Source: Sphingobacteriales bacterium 39-19 (GTDB lineage: Bacteria; Bacteroidota; Bacteroidia; Chitinophagales; Chitinophagaceae). Taken from it: DNA of 64,000 nucleotides. Below the pieces are notes generated by a model, which was given only the letters and a program-made list of their open reading frames with translations, was not told where the DNA came from and did not search any database. Location: positions 111,377-175,376 of the forward strand of contig MKTX01000006.1 of assembly GCA_001898465.1 (NCBI GenBank), written 5' to 3'. The position numbers and the translations under genes were made by a program. Below, piece by piece: positions 39,304 through 48,749 of this stretch (within the stretch, counting starts at the first letter, position 1; every line of letters starts with the position of its first letter).

Positions 39304-41028
39304 ATGGAAGAAACGATACAAAAAAATGTGGATAAATGGTTGTCGGGTAACTATGATGCCGATACCCAGGCGGCCATAAAAAAGATGCAGGCCGAGGATC
39401 CCAATGAACTGAAAGAAGCATTTTATAAAAACCTGGAATTTGGCACTGGTGGGCTTAGGGGCATTATGGGTGTGGGTACAAACCGGATGAATAAATATAC
39501 GGTTGGTATGGCTACCCAGGGCTATGCAAATTATTTAAAACAATGTTTTGGTAACAATGTGCGTGTTGCAATTGCACACGATTGCAGGAATAATAGCCGC
39601 AATTTTGCAGAAATAACGGCGAATGTGTTTGGCGCCAATGGCATACAGGTTTATTTGTTTGAAAGCCTAAGGCCTACGCCGGAACTGAGCTTTACCATTC
39701 GCCACCTGGGCTGCCAGGGGGGGGTAGTGATTACTGCCAGCCACAACCCCAAAGAATACAACGGATATAAAGCTTATTGGAACGATGGTTCGCAACTGGT
39801 GCCGCCGCATGATAAAAATGTGATAGCAGAAGTGGATAAAATTGCCTCTGTAGATGATGTACAATGGAGTGGGGGAGAAAATAATATTACGCTCATAGGA
39901 AAAGAGGTAGATGAAGCCTATATGGCGATGGTGAAAGGGCTGAGCATTTATCCCGATGTATGTACAGCGCAAAAGGATTTAAAAATTGTGTACACACCTA
40001 TACATGGTACGGGTATTACCATGGTACCCCCGGTGCTGGATCGTTTTGGTTTTAAGAATGTAAATATAGTAGAAGCACAAGCGGTACCGGATGGCAATTT
40101 TCCTACCGTGGTATATCCCAATCCCGAAGAAAGAGAAGCAATGAGTATGGGCCTGGCAAAAGCAAAAGAGTTGGATGCTGATATATTACTGGGCACCGAC
40201 CCGGATGCTGACCGGGTAGCCATCGGTTTAAAAAATCATAAAGGAGAATGGGTGCTGCTGAATGGCAACCAAACAGCCATGATTGCCTTTAACTATATGA
40301 TGGAAGCCCGCAAAGCCAAAGGCATTGCAAAACCCAATGATATGGTAATAAAAACAATTGTTACCACCAGCATGATTGATGATATTGCTAAAAGCTATGG
40401 GGTGGCCTGTTACAGCGTGCTTACCGGTTTTAAATGGATCGCTAAACTAATACGGGATAAAGAGGGAGAAGAAAATTATGTAATTGGCGGAGAAGAAAGT
40501 TTTGGCCTGATGATCGGTGATAAAGTAAGGGATAAGGACGGAATTAGTGCTGTAGCCCTGAGTTGTGAAATGGCTGCTTATGAAAAAAATAAAGGGCGCA
40601 CTTTGTTTGATAAACTGATTGACCTATACCTGCAGTTTGGATTTTATAAAGAAAAACTGGTGAACGTGGTAAAAAAAGGAATGAACGGTGCAAAAGAAAT
40701 TGCAGATATGATGGATGCTTACCGGAAAGACCCACCCAAAGATATTGACGGTAAACCGGTAACACATTTACTGGATTATGAATTACAAGTGGGTAAAAAT
40801 TTGAAAACCGGTGAAACCTGGAAAATAGATCTGCCCAAAAGCAATGTACTTCAATTTTTACTGGATGATGGAACCAGCATCAGCGCACGGCCAAGCGGTA
40901 CCGAACCCAAAATTAAATTTTATTTTAGTGTGAATACCAAACTCAATAGCGCTGCTGATTTTGAAACCACAGAAAAATGGCTGGATGATAAAATTGAACG
41001 GATAGAAAAAGAAATGGGCTTGCCATAG
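39304..41028 (+). CDS. Phosphoglucomutase/phosphomannomutase
   Basis: 574 residues of the alpha-D-phosphohexomutase superfamily, long form. The four domains are marked by the phosphoserine loop TASHNPKEYNG (Ser146), the magnesium site DPDADR, the sugar-specificity loop GGEESFG and the C-terminal phosphate-binding RPSGTEPKIKFYF. It interconverts hexose 1- and 6-phosphates for glycogen, LPS or cell-wall sugar supply. Length and GGEESFG favour glucose phosphates. Confidence 0.93.
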   Translation: MEETIQKNVDKWLSGNYDADTQAAIKKMQAEDPNELKEAFYKNLEFGTGGLRGIMGVGTNRMNKYTVGMATQGYANYLKQCFGNNVRVAIAHDCRNNSRNFAEITANVFGANGIQVYLFESLRPTPELSFTIRHLGCQGGVVITASHNPKEYNGYKAYWNDGSQLVPPHDKNVIAEVDKIASVDDVQWSGGENNITLIGKEVDEAYMAMVKGLSIYPDVCTAQKDLKIVYTPIHGTGITMVPPVLDRFGFKNVNIVEAQAVPDGNFPTVVYPNPEEREAMSMGLAKAKELDADILLGTDPDADRVAIGLKNHKGEWVLLNGNQTAMIAFNYMMEARKAKGIAKPNDMVIKTIVTTSMIDDIAKSYGVACYSVLTGFKWIAKLIRDKEGEENYVIGGEESFGLMIGDKVRDKDGISAVALSCEMAAYEKNKGRTLFDKLIDLYLQFGFYKEKLVNVVKKGMNGAKEIADMMDAYRKDPPKDIDGKPVTHLLDYELQVGKNLKTGETWKIDLPKSNVLQFLLDDGTSISARPSGTEPKIKFYFSVNTKLNSAADFETTEKWLDDKIERIEKEMGLP

Positions 41029-41071
41029 CAGAAGCTGAAATATCAGGGTAAAGACTATTTTAAAAATATAT

Positions 41072-41097
41072 TGCCGGCTTTAATGCCGGCATTTTTT
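41072..41097 (+). terminator. Rho-independent terminator of the phosphohexomutase gene
   Basis: The stem TGCCGGC (41072-41078) with GCCGGCA (41085-41091), a 6-base loop, and a T6 tail make a GC-rich hairpin 43 bases after the stop codon. Confidence 0.92.
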
Positions 41098-41125
41098 ATC
41101 TTGCAGTACCAAAATACATTTCAGC

Positions 41126-41794
41126 TTGAGAATATTTGAAGATACATACCGGCACAAAGGGTTACGAAAAAAATTAATAGACAGCTTACGGGAAAGAGAA
41201 AATGGGATAACCAGCGAAGCCGTGCTGGAAGCCATGAACAATATTCCCCGTCATTATTTTTTAGATTCTGCCTTAGATCATATTGCTTATGAAGACCGTG
41301 CATTTCCCATTGCAGAAGGCCAAACCATCTCTCAACCCTATACAGTAGCCTACCAAACCGAACTTTTGCAGGTAAAGCCCCACGAAAAAATTTTGGAAAT
41401 AGGAACCGGGAGTATTTACCAGGCTACCGTACTGGCAGAAATGGGCGCAAAAGTTTTTACCATTGAAAGGCAAAAAAAGTTATTTGATGCTTCAAAAAAA
41501 TTTGTATTGAAAAGCCGGTATCCTAACATTAAATTTTTTTATGGCGATGGATTTGAGGGCTTACCCACATTCGCCCCTTTTGATAAGATCCTGATTACTG
41601 CCGCAGCCCCATTTATTCCACCCCAATTGATAAAGCAATTAAAAACAGGAGGTAAAATGGTATTGCCTTTAGATGCAGGGGAGAGCCAGCGCATGCTAAG
41701 GCTTACTAAATTAGAAGATGGAACATATGAAGAAGAAATGTTTCATCATTTTTCATTTGTACCTATGTTAAAGGGAAAGAGCGGGGGCAGGTAA
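41126..41794 (+). CDS. pcm: Protein-L-isoaspartate O-methyltransferase
   Basis: 222-residue repair enzyme that methylates isoaspartyl residues in damaged proteins. It has EGQTISQPYTVAYQTELLQVKPHEKILEIGTGSIYQATVLAEMGA, split here by the SAM-binding LEIGTGS motif, and DKILITAAAPFIPPQLIKQLKTGGKMVLP. GTGSIYQ replaces the more usual GTGSGYQ, which is a mild variant. Translation starts at TTG 41126 (MRIFEDTYRHKGLRKKL), the family start; no ATG fits. The next minus-strand gene converges 2 bases later. Confidence 0.92.
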   Translation: MRIFEDTYRHKGLRKKLIDSLRERENGITSEAVLEAMNNIPRHYFLDSALDHIAYEDRAFPIAEGQTISQPYTVAYQTELLQVKPHEKILEIGTGSIYQATVLAEMGAKVFTIERQKKLFDASKKFVLKSRYPNIKFFYGDGFEGLPTFAPFDKILITAAAPFIPPQLIKQLKTGGKMVLPLDAGESQRMLRLTKLEDGTYEEEMFHHFSFVPMLKGKSGGR

Positions 41795-41796
41795 AT

Positions 41797-43584
41797 TTAC
41801 AGTTCAATGCCTATTTTTTTCATCAGGATAGAAGCATTCATGCTTTTACAAATACCCGGTTTTAAGGTATAATCAAAATACAATTCTTCGCCTTGCACCT
41901 GTACATCAAAATGATAATTTAATATCCTCTGTGGGTATTCCTTTTCCAGCGATGCCAGCTCTACATCATGTGTGGCCAGTATGGCGGCAGTATGCTGCTG
42001 TAGTAATTGTTTAATGAATGCTACAGACCCGGTGTGGCGGTCAAATGAATTGGTACCCCTCAAAATTTCGTCCAGTAAAATAAACACAGGTTCATGGGCA
42101 TTTACTTTTTCTATGATGCTTTTTAATTTCTTTAATTCGGCATAAAAAGTTGATGTGTTTTCCTCCAGGTTATCTGTGATACGCATACTGCTCATCAGTT
42201 GCACGGGGCTTATTTCAAATTGTGAAGCGCATACCGGCGCCCCGGCCATGGCGAGTACGATATTGGTTCCAATACTTCGTAAATAAGTGCTTTTGCCCGC
42301 CATATTACTACCGGTAACCAGCATCATATTTTCTTTTGATGCAATGCAGGCATCATTATTTACTCTTTGCTTTATAGGTATTAAGGGATGGCCCAGCGCT
42401 GTTGCTTGTAGTTTAAAATATACAGGATGGAAAATAGGGAATACCCAGTTTTTTTGATTGAAATGCAGGGTGGCAAAAGAACAGAGGGCTTCCATTTTAC
42501 TCAAAGCCGTAAACCAGCCCGTTAGTTTATTTTTTTCAGAGGCTTTCCATTCTTCCAGCGCCAAGGCCTGTTGCAGGTTCCATTGTAACAGGATGTTTAA
42601 GAAAAATGACGCAAAAACATTGTAGCGTATATCCAGCCGTTCTAATATTTTTTTTAGCCTGGCAATTTTTACAGAAGCCTGGTTTTGTTGTAAATATTCC
42701 TGTTGTATTTGTTGTAAAAGAAGTGATTCAAAAGCCTGTTTTTCTATGAGGGAAAGGCTTTGCAGCATGGTTTCTGCTTCAGCTGTAATCTCTGAAACCT
42801 TGTGATGCAGCGGCCCCACTATTTTATTAATCTGATAGGCTACTACCGCCATCAAAAAATATGTAATGTAAAGCACATTCATGTTTACAAGTTTAAAAAT
42901 TGCTGCCAGGGTGATGCTGCAGGCAATTGCGGGCAATACCATTTTTATCCATCGCCAGGGTTTAAATTGAATAAAGGAAGCTGGTTCTTCTATCCAGCTT
43001 ACAAGCCGGGTTTGGGTGTTTTGGGTGAGCGGTTGTTGCATTCCATATGCCTGTAAAAAATGCCGAAAGTGAGGAAGCGATGCTAATTCTTTTATTGCTT
43101 TTTGTTTCTCCAGTATTTCTGGTAAGGGAGCCGCCTGTAATAAGCTATGGGCCAAAGCAGCGCTTCCCTGTTGTGAGGTGGTACGGTTTAAAAACCGGAA
43201 CAGGGACGCATGGCCAAAAATATCCATGTCGTTACAATACGGGTGTTCTTTAGGAATATGTTTTTCACCTGTATCAAATGAAAAATAATCACCCTGTAAT
43301 GCTTTTAATTCGGTTTGCTGTATATGAACCAGGTTTTTGGTGAGGGCGATTTTTTCTTTATTTTCTACGTCATCGTACAACAATTTAATAAATACTGCAA
43401 CCAGTATCAGGCTTGCTGCCAGCACATAGAGCCAGCCCATATTCCAGAAGAGCCAAAATGCAGCTATTAAAGCCAAAATACTGCCCAGGCGCAGGATTCC
43501 CAAACCTTTTCGTTTTTTTAAAAGTTGTTCCAGCTCCCATTGTAAACTGGCAAGTTTTTGTTTGTAAAACGCTTCTGCCTCCAT
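41797..43584 (-). CDS. MutS-family ATPase (DNA mismatch repair-like)
   Basis: 595 residues from ATG 43584 (MEAEAFYKQKLASLQ). Two N-terminal transmembrane-like segments (ILRLGSILALIAAFWLFWNM, VLAASLILVAVFIKLL) and a second pair near 290-330 are unusual for a DNA-repair protein. The C-terminal ABC ATPase domain has Walker A GSNMAGKSTYLR, the signature region RITDNLEENTSTFYAELKKL, Walker B FILLDEILRGTNS and the His loop ATHDVEL. The N-terminal mismatch-recognition domain of MutS is absent. It belongs to the membrane MutS-like group in Bacteroidota. An upstream open frame to 43818 overlaps the tmRNA gene and is rejected. Confidence 0.85.
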   Translation of the reverse strand: MEAEAFYKQKLASLQWELEQLLKKRKGLGILRLGSILALIAAFWLFWNMGWLYVLAASLILVAVFIKLLYDDVENKEKIALTKNLVHIQQTELKALQGDYFSFDTGEKHIPKEHPYCNDMDIFGHASLFRFLNRTTSQQGSAALAHSLLQAAPLPEILEKQKAIKELASLPHFRHFLQAYGMQQPLTQNTQTRLVSWIEEPASFIQFKPWRWIKMVLPAIACSITLAAIFKLVNMNVLYITYFLMAVVAYQINKIVGPLHHKVSEITAEAETMLQSLSLIEKQAFESLLLQQIQQEYLQQNQASVKIARLKKILERLDIRYNVFASFFLNILLQWNLQQALALEEWKASEKNKLTGWFTALSKMEALCSFATLHFNQKNWVFPIFHPVYFKLQATALGHPLIPIKQRVNNDACIASKENMMLVTGSNMAGKSTYLRSIGTNIVLAMAGAPVCASQFEISPVQLMSSMRITDNLEENTSTFYAELKKLKSIIEKVNAHEPVFILLDEILRGTNSFDRHTGSVAFIKQLLQQHTAAILATHDVELASLEKEYPQRILNYHFDVQVQGEELYFDYTLKPGICKSMNASILMKKIGIEL

Positions 43585-43686
43585 CAATGTTAAAATTCTG
43601 ATATCAACAAAAGTAATTGGAATAAGATAATGAAATGGAAAATAGTTTGCGTAATTTTGTAGCTTGTTTTTGTAAGCTGTACATAT

Positions 43687-44057
43687 GGGGCCGTTTTGGT
43701 TTTGACAGCAAAGTTCTTTGTAAGTGTAAGCATGTAGTGCGTTGCGTAATCTGCACTTTAATCTGGAATGCGTAAACTTTAAATGGCAATACACAGTATG
43801 CCATGGCTGCCTAATCATTGATTAGTTAGTCATTTGGGCCGCCGGGCAGGTTCGCCTGTTACCAAGCCCCGCCGCCGACTCAAAAAAGAAACAGGATGCT
43901 GCTGCAGAATGAAGTGACTGTAGTATAAGAATATTCTTCTAAGGAAATGTTTGGTTTGTTATGTTCCGGTTATTTCCCTACAATCAATACATAAATAAAC
44001 ATGTAGAAAGCTTATGGCGAATTTGTTTGGACACCGGTTCGAGTCCGGTCGGCTCCA
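43687..44057 (+). ncRNA. ssrA: tmRNA (ssrA)
   Basis: Transfer-messenger RNA for rescue of stalled ribosomes. The 5' acceptor strand GGGGCCG (43687-43693), followed by the TTTTGGTTTTGACAG segment, pairs with the 3' strand CGGCTCC (44050-44056, with a G-T pair), discriminator A at 44057. The T arm is ACCGG-TTCGAGT-CCGGT (44032-44049 region). The tag reading frame GGC AAT ACA CAG TAT GCC ATG GCT GCC TAA (43785-43814) encodes GNTQYAMAA, ending in the usual YAxAA degradation signal. The ACATGTAGAAAGCTTATGG stretch is typical of the 3' half. CCA is not encoded. About 371 nt; a terminator follows. TAATTTTG at 43652 is a possible -7 element. Confidence 0.95.
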
Positions 44058-44064
44058 CATTAAG

Positions 44065-44091
44065 TCCCACAATTATTTTGTGGGATTTTTT
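44065..44091 (+). terminator. Terminator of ssrA
   Basis: An 8-bp stem, TCCCACAA (44065-44072) with TTGTGGGA (44078-44085), a 5-base loop and a T-rich tail lie 7 bases after the tmRNA 3' end. Confidence 0.92.
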
Positions 44092-44306
44092 ATAAGAGCA
44101 GGTAGATAAAATATGGAAATTTTGTAACTTTTTACGTTCCGGTGTAATTATGCTTACACAAATTGCAAATTAACGTTCTTCGAAACCCCAATGGGTATTG
44201 TATTTTTCATTTACAGATTCAAAATGCCGAATCTTATATTGAATGGAAAGAATATATGATTGAAATCCATACTTTTAAAATTAGGCATTTATTTAATTTT
44301 CTCAGA

Positions 44307-45329
44307 CTACAACAAAGCCAGTTCTGTTTTTTTAAACCGGTAAAGTTTATTTAATTTTTTAATAAGGCTTTCCGATTCTGCAAAATTTAAAGTTTGTTGT
44401 CCATCACTGTAAGCTTCTTCAGGTTTTTCATGCACTTCAAAAATACAACCATCTGCACCGGCCATTAAAGAAGCGAGGGCAATTGCCGGAACATGTTCTC
44501 TAATACCAATACCATGACTGGGATCTGCAATTACGGGTAAATGCGATTTTGTTTTTAATATGCTGATGGCATTAATATCAAAAGTATTTCTGCTGGCCGT
44601 TTCAAAAGTTCGGATACCTCTTTCACATAATAATATTTTTTCATTGCCACTGCTAAAAATATATTCTGCTGATTGTAACAACTCATCTATGGATCCGCTG
44701 ATACCTCTTTTTAAAAGAACAGGTTTATCTGTTTTACCTAAAGCATGCAGCAGATTAAAGTTTTGGGCATTTCTTGCACCAACCTGGAAAATATCTACAT
44801 AGTCGTGCATCTGATCTATCTGTGCCGTTTCCATTACCTCCGAAATTATTTTTAAATTATGCGCTTTGCAGACCCGGTGAAACATTTCTAAACCGGGCGC
44901 ACCCAAACCCTGGAAAGAATAGGGCGAACTACGGGGTTTAAAAATACCGCCCCGCATAACAGGTACTCCATTTGCCTGTAAATGTTTGGCAATAGCTGTA
45001 ACCTGTTCTTCATTTTCAATGGCACATGGTCCGGCCATTAAAGTAAAATCGGCACCGCCACCAATGGTTAAATCTTCTACGGTAATACTGCTGTTATTTA
45101 ATTTCCATTTAGCACTTACCAATTTATAGCTATCCGAAACCCTGTGTACATCAGCCACTCCGGGTAAGTTACCCATCTTTCTAATGTCTGAATCATTTTT
45201 GCTAAGGCAAACCAGGTATTCGCCTAATTGTGTTTTTACTTCGGTGATACTGTAGCCCTCTGCTTTAATAATTTTTAAAGTATTTTCTTTATCTTTTGCT
45301 GTAATATCTTTTTCTAATTGTATAATCAT
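44307..45329 (-). CDS. aroF: 3-deoxy-7-phosphoheptulonate (DAHP) synthase, type I beta
   Basis: First enzyme of the shikimate pathway, joining phosphoenolpyruvate and erythrose 4-phosphate; 340 residues. The N-terminal 75 residues form a ferredoxin-like regulatory domain ([16 protein letters not shown]). The barrel then shows FTLMAGPCAIENEEQ, RGGIFKPRSSPYSFQG, QVGARNAQNF, LLKRGISGSIDELLQ and ADPSHGIGIREH. As last gene of the trp operon (4-base ATGA overlap with trpA) it is under the trp attenuator, tying precursor supply to tryptophan demand. Confidence 0.93.
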   Translation of the reverse strand: MIIQLEKDITAKDKENTLKIIKAEGYSITEVKTQLGEYLVCLSKNDSDIRKMGNLPGVADVHRVSDSYKLVSAKWKLNNSSITVEDLTIGGGADFTLMAGPCAIENEEQVTAIAKHLQANGVPVMRGGIFKPRSSPYSFQGLGAPGLEMFHRVCKAHNLKIISEVMETAQIDQMHDYVDIFQVGARNAQNFNLLHALGKTDKPVLLKRGISGSIDELLQSAEYIFSSGNEKILLCERGIRTFETASRNTFDINAISILKTKSHLPVIADPSHGIGIREHVPAIALASLMAGADGCIFEVHEKPEEAYSDGQQTLNFAESESLIKKLNKLYRFKKTELALL

Positions 45330-46102
45330 GCTTTAATATTTTTAATAAAGTTTTCAATCTGTTGCTTTCTGTTTTTAGACTTCTTACTTAGCAATCGTAT
45401 AAACTCACTGCCTATGATGGCACCGTTTACATATTTGCAAACTAACTGGTAGCCTGCGGCATCGCTTATGCCAAAACCTGCTAATACAGGACTTTTCAGT
45501 TTAAGTTGTTCAATTCTTTTTAAAGTATTTATCTGTGTGATGTTATGGCTGATATTACTTCCTGTTACCGCTTTTCCCGTTACTAAATAAATAAAACCGG
45601 TGGTTAGTTTGTCAATTTTTGCAATTCTTTTTTCCTCTGTATCCGGACTAACGAGTAAGGATACATTAATACCATATTTTGAAAAAACAGCCTGGTAATT
45701 ATTTTCATATTCAGGTAAAGGCATATCCGGCAAAATGATGCCATCAATACCCACAGCTTTTGCTTTTTTACAGAAGTTCTCAATGCCAAATTTTAAAATA
45801 GGATTTAAATAACTCATACAAACGAGGGAAATCTGTGTAAACTTTCTAACATCCTTTAACTGATCAAAAAGTATGTTTACACTCATGCCATTATCCAAGG
45901 CCTGTTGATTGCTTTGCTGAATGGTAGGGCCATCTGCCATAGGGTCGCTAAAGGGAATCCCAATTTCAATCAGGTCTGCACCGGCTTTATCTAATTCTAA
46001 AATGATAGGTAACGTATCTTCCAAATTTGGATAACCGGCAGTAAAATATATGTTTAAAAGTTGTTTATTTTTCTTTTCAAAAAGTTTTTCTAATCTGTTC
46101 AT
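45326..46102 (-). CDS. trpA: Tryptophan synthase alpha subunit
   Basis: 258 residues; releases indole from indole-3-glycerol phosphate. Motifs seen are [41 protein letters not shown] (split in the family pattern around catalytic Glu in [11 protein letters not shown]), the second acid in LPDMPLPE, and [10 protein letters not shown]. It overlaps trpB by 4 bases (ATGA) and aroF by 4 bases, so the three are translationally coupled. Confidence 0.97.
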   Translation of the reverse strand: MNRLEKLFEKKNKQLLNIYFTAGYPNLEDTLPIILELDKAGADLIEIGIPFSDPMADGPTIQQSNQQALDNGMSVNILFDQLKDVRKFTQISLVCMSYLNPILKFGIENFCKKAKAVGIDGIILPDMPLPEYENNYQAVFSKYGINVSLLVSPDTEEKRIAKIDKLTTGFIYLVTGKAVTGSNISHNITQINTLKRIEQLKLKSPVLAGFGISDAAGYQLVCKYVNGAIIGSEFIRLLSKKSKNRKQQIENFIKNIKA

Positions 46103-47280
46103 TTAGCTTGCTGTTTTAAATAAGTTTCTAAATCTTTATCACCTCTTCCACTTAAATTTATTACCACAATATCACCTGGTTTAAATTTTACTTGTTCCAA
46201 TGCAGCCAATGCGTGTGCAGATTCCAAAGCAGGAATAATTCCTTCCAGTTTCATTAATTGGTAAGCTGCTTTTAAGGCTTGCTTATCGGAGGCATACACA
46301 AATTGTGCTCTTTTATTCTTATACAAATAGGCATGTAAGGGGCCAATGCCCGGATAATCTAAACCGGCTGAAATACTGTAAGGTTCCGTAACCTGGCCAT
46401 CCTTATTTTGCATTAATAAAGTTTTGCAACCATGTAACACACCTGTCTGTCCTTTTAAAGTAGTGGCAGCTGTTTCGTTAGTGCTTAACCCTTTTCCGGC
46501 AGCTTCTACTGCAATAAGATTTACTTTTTTATTATTTAAGAAATGAAAAAAAGCTCCGGCTGCATTACTACCGCCACCAACACATGCAATTACAGTAGAA
46601 GGATAAGGAGTGCCATTAATTTTTTTTAGTTGCTGGGCAATTTCTTCGCCTATAATTTTTTGAAAATGGGTAACCATTTCCGGGTAGGGGTGTGGCCCAA
46701 CCACTGAACCTATTATGTAATGTGTATCGTCCGGGTGGGCAATCCAATCTCTGATAGCTTCGTTGGTGGCATCTTTCAGGGTATTGGAACCACTGTTTAC
46801 GGGAACCACTTTTGCACCTAATAATTCCATGCGACCTACATTTGGTTTTTGCCGCTCCATATCTTTACTGCCCATATATACAATACATTCTAAACCCATC
46901 AAAGCACATACGGTTGCTGTTGCCACACCGTGTTGCCCCGCACCGGTTTCAGCAATGATGCGGGTTTTGTTCATTTTTTTTGCCAGCAAAATCTGGCCAA
47001 TGGTATTGTTTATTTTATGTGCACCCGTATGATTTAGATCTTCTCTTTTTAAATAAATATTTGTTTTATAAAGTGCAGATAGGCGTTTTGCTAAAAAGAG
47101 CGGTGATGGCCTGCCTACATAATCTTTTAATAATTGCAGGTTTTCTTTTTTGAAAGCAGCAGTCTTTACTATTTTTTTGTAAGCTTGCAATAATTCCTGC
47201 ACATTTTTATACAACATTTCAGGAACAAAGGCACCACCAAATTCGCCATAATAGCCGTTTTTATCAATTTTGTATTTCAT
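46099..47280 (-). CDS. trpB: Tryptophan synthase beta subunit
   Basis: 393-residue PLP enzyme joining indole and serine to make tryptophan. PLP lysine is in [15 protein letters not shown], the substrate loop is [13 protein letters not shown] and the phosphate loop [12 protein letters not shown]. The N-terminus [15 protein letters not shown] is characteristic. 25 bases separate it from trpF. Confidence 0.98.
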   Translation of the reverse strand: MKYKIDKNGYYGEFGGAFVPEMLYKNVQELLQAYKKIVKTAAFKKENLQLLKDYVGRPSPLFLAKRLSALYKTNIYLKREDLNHTGAHKINNTIGQILLAKKMNKTRIIAETGAGQHGVATATVCALMGLECIVYMGSKDMERQKPNVGRMELLGAKVVPVNSGSNTLKDATNEAIRDWIAHPDDTHYIIGSVVGPHPYPEMVTHFQKIIGEEIAQQLKKINGTPYPSTVIACVGGGSNAAGAFFHFLNNKKVNLIAVEAAGKGLSTNETAATTLKGQTGVLHGCKTLLMQNKDGQVTEPYSISAGLDYPGIGPLHAYLYKNKRAQFVYASDKQALKAAYQLMKLEGIIPALESAHALAALEQVKFKPGDIVVINLSGRGDKDLETYLKQQAK

Positions 47281-47305
47281 ATTTTATTTTCTAAAATTAT
47301 TTTTT

Positions 47306-47944
47306 TTACTTATTCATTTCCTGCATAAAATATTTTAAAGCTACTATATTTTTTAAGCCGGGTTCTATTTCAAATCCGCTGTTAACATCTACGGCAAACA
47401 AGCCGGATAGTTTTAAACTTTTAATGATTGCGGCATCTTCAGGTCCAATTCCGCCACTTAAAAAATATTTTTTTGAATAGGGGAATTCTTCCAGTTGATT
47501 CCAGTTAAACTTTTTTCCGCTGCCTCCGTAAGCTTCCGTAAAGCAATCAAACAAAAAGTAATCGCAAACCTCCAGGTATGGTTCTGTAATTTTAAAATCA
47601 AAATTATCATCAATGCGAAAGGCCTTAATAACTTTTACTTCTTTTTGTAATTGATCACAAAATTCGGGTGTTTCATTCCCATGCAATTGAACAAATTGTA
47701 AATTCAAATCCTTTACTTCTTGCATGATTTCTGTATAGCCTTCATTTACAAAAACCCCAACTTTATTTATGTTATTAATATTCCTGATAAAAGGAATAAT
47801 TTCAGCATCTTTAATAAAAAATCGCTTTGATTTTTGATAAAAGATGAAACCCATGAAATCCGGTTGCAACAAGTTTAATTCCTCAATGTTTTCAAGGTTA
47901 TTTAAACCACAAATTTTAATTAATATTTTGTTTTCTTGCTTCAA
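47306..47944 (-). CDS. trpF: Phosphoribosylanthranilate isomerase
   Basis: 212-residue TIM-barrel isomerase, third step of the pathway. It shows IKICGLNNLENIEEL (catalytic Cys), FMGFIFYQKSKRF, VQLHGNETPEFC, DCFTEAYGGSGKKFNW and FLSGGIGPEDA, ending in the VDVNSGFEIEPG phosphate motif. It is separate from trpC, not fused as in E. coli. Confidence 0.96.
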   Translation of the reverse strand: MKQENKILIKICGLNNLENIEELNLLQPDFMGFIFYQKSKRFFIKDAEIIPFIRNINNINKVGVFVNEGYTEIMQEVKDLNLQFVQLHGNETPEFCDQLQKEVKVIKAFRIDDNFDFKITEPYLEVCDYFLFDCFTEAYGGSGKKFNWNQLEEFPYSKKYFLSGGIGPEDAAIIKSLKLSGLFAVDVNSGFEIEPGLKNIVALKYFMQEMNK

Positions 47945-47954
47945 CTTAAATGAA

Positions 47955-48749
47955 TTATGCTTTTAATTTATTTAACTCCTGTATAAATTGTGCGCAGGCA
48001 AAACCGGGATTACTATGCTCCATAAATTGTTGCCCGATTAAAAAGCCATCATAACCTGCTGCTTTTAATTCATGTGCCTCCTGTGCAGTGTTGATGCCAC
48101 TTTCAGCAATTTTAATTAAATTGTTTGGTAACTGATTAAATGCTTTTATAGCATTTGTGTAATGGCAGGTAAAGTTGTGCAGGTTACGATTATTAAACCC
48201 AATAATATCTGCTTTACCTATTCCCTTATCAAGTTCTTTTACATCGTGTATTTCTAAAATAGTTTCCATACCTAAGTTATTTGCCAGCACAGAAAATTCT
48301 TTTATTTCAGCGGCTGTTAGCACAGCTGCAATTAATAAAATAGCATCTGCTCCAATAGAACGGGCTTCAATAATCTGGTAGGGATCCACAATAAAATCTT
48401 TTCTTAAAATAGGGCAGTAATTAAAATGCCTTACAGTTATCAGGTCTTTATTTTTACCACCAAAATACTTGTCATCCGTAAGAACAGAAATGGCACTGGC
48501 TCCCGCTTGCATATAGGCAATGCCGGTATCTTCTACCTTTGCATATTTATTAATAATGCCTTTGCTGGGCGACTTTCTTTTAAATTCAGCAATTAAGCCG
48601 TTCTTATCTTTTTTCGTTACATATTTTTTTAAAGAAACCGTGGGACTATTAAAGGCTTCTGTTTTTTCTAACAAGGCAACCGGGTATAAACTTTTGTTTT
48701 GTTGAACTTCTATTTTTTTGTCGGCAATAATATTTTCTAGTATGCTCAT
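47955..48749 (-). CDS. trpC: Indole-3-glycerol phosphate synthase
   Basis: 264-residue decarboxylating ring-closure enzyme. Landmarks are LIAEFKRKSPSKGIIN, AISVLTDDKYFGG, LRKDFIVDPYQIIEARSIGADAILLI (motifs split here by catalytic Lys/Glu pattern), IGFNNRNLHNF and AESGI. It overlaps trpD by 4 bases. Confidence 0.97.
   Translation of the reverse strand: MSILENIIADKKIEVQQNKSLYPVALLEKTEAFNSPTVSLKKYVTKKDKNGLIAEFKRKSPSKGIINKYAKVEDTGIAYMQAGASAISVLTDDKYFGGKNKDLITVRHFNYCPILRKDFIVDPYQIIEARSIGADAILLIAAVLTAAEIKEFSVLANNLGMETILEIHDVKELDKGIGKADIIGFNNRNLHNFTCHYTNAIKAFNQLPNNLIKIAESGINTAQEAHELKAAGYDGFLIGQQFMEHSNPGFACAQFIQELNKLKA

Noticed and set aside
43585..43818. 78-residue N-terminal extension of the MutS-family protein
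   Set aside because: It overlaps the tmRNA gene on the other strand and has no family similarity; the ATG at 43584 matches the expected start.
43830..43890. Separate tRNA or hairpin with GGGCCGCCGGGCAGG
   Set aside because: The GC-rich helix lies inside the tmRNA, where a pseudoknot is expected; its first base does not pair with the 3' acceptor strand, whereas 43687 does.
44163..44354. 63-residue plus-strand frame after ssrA
   Set aside because: It starts with TTG, overlaps the aroF end, and has no protein-like composition or match.
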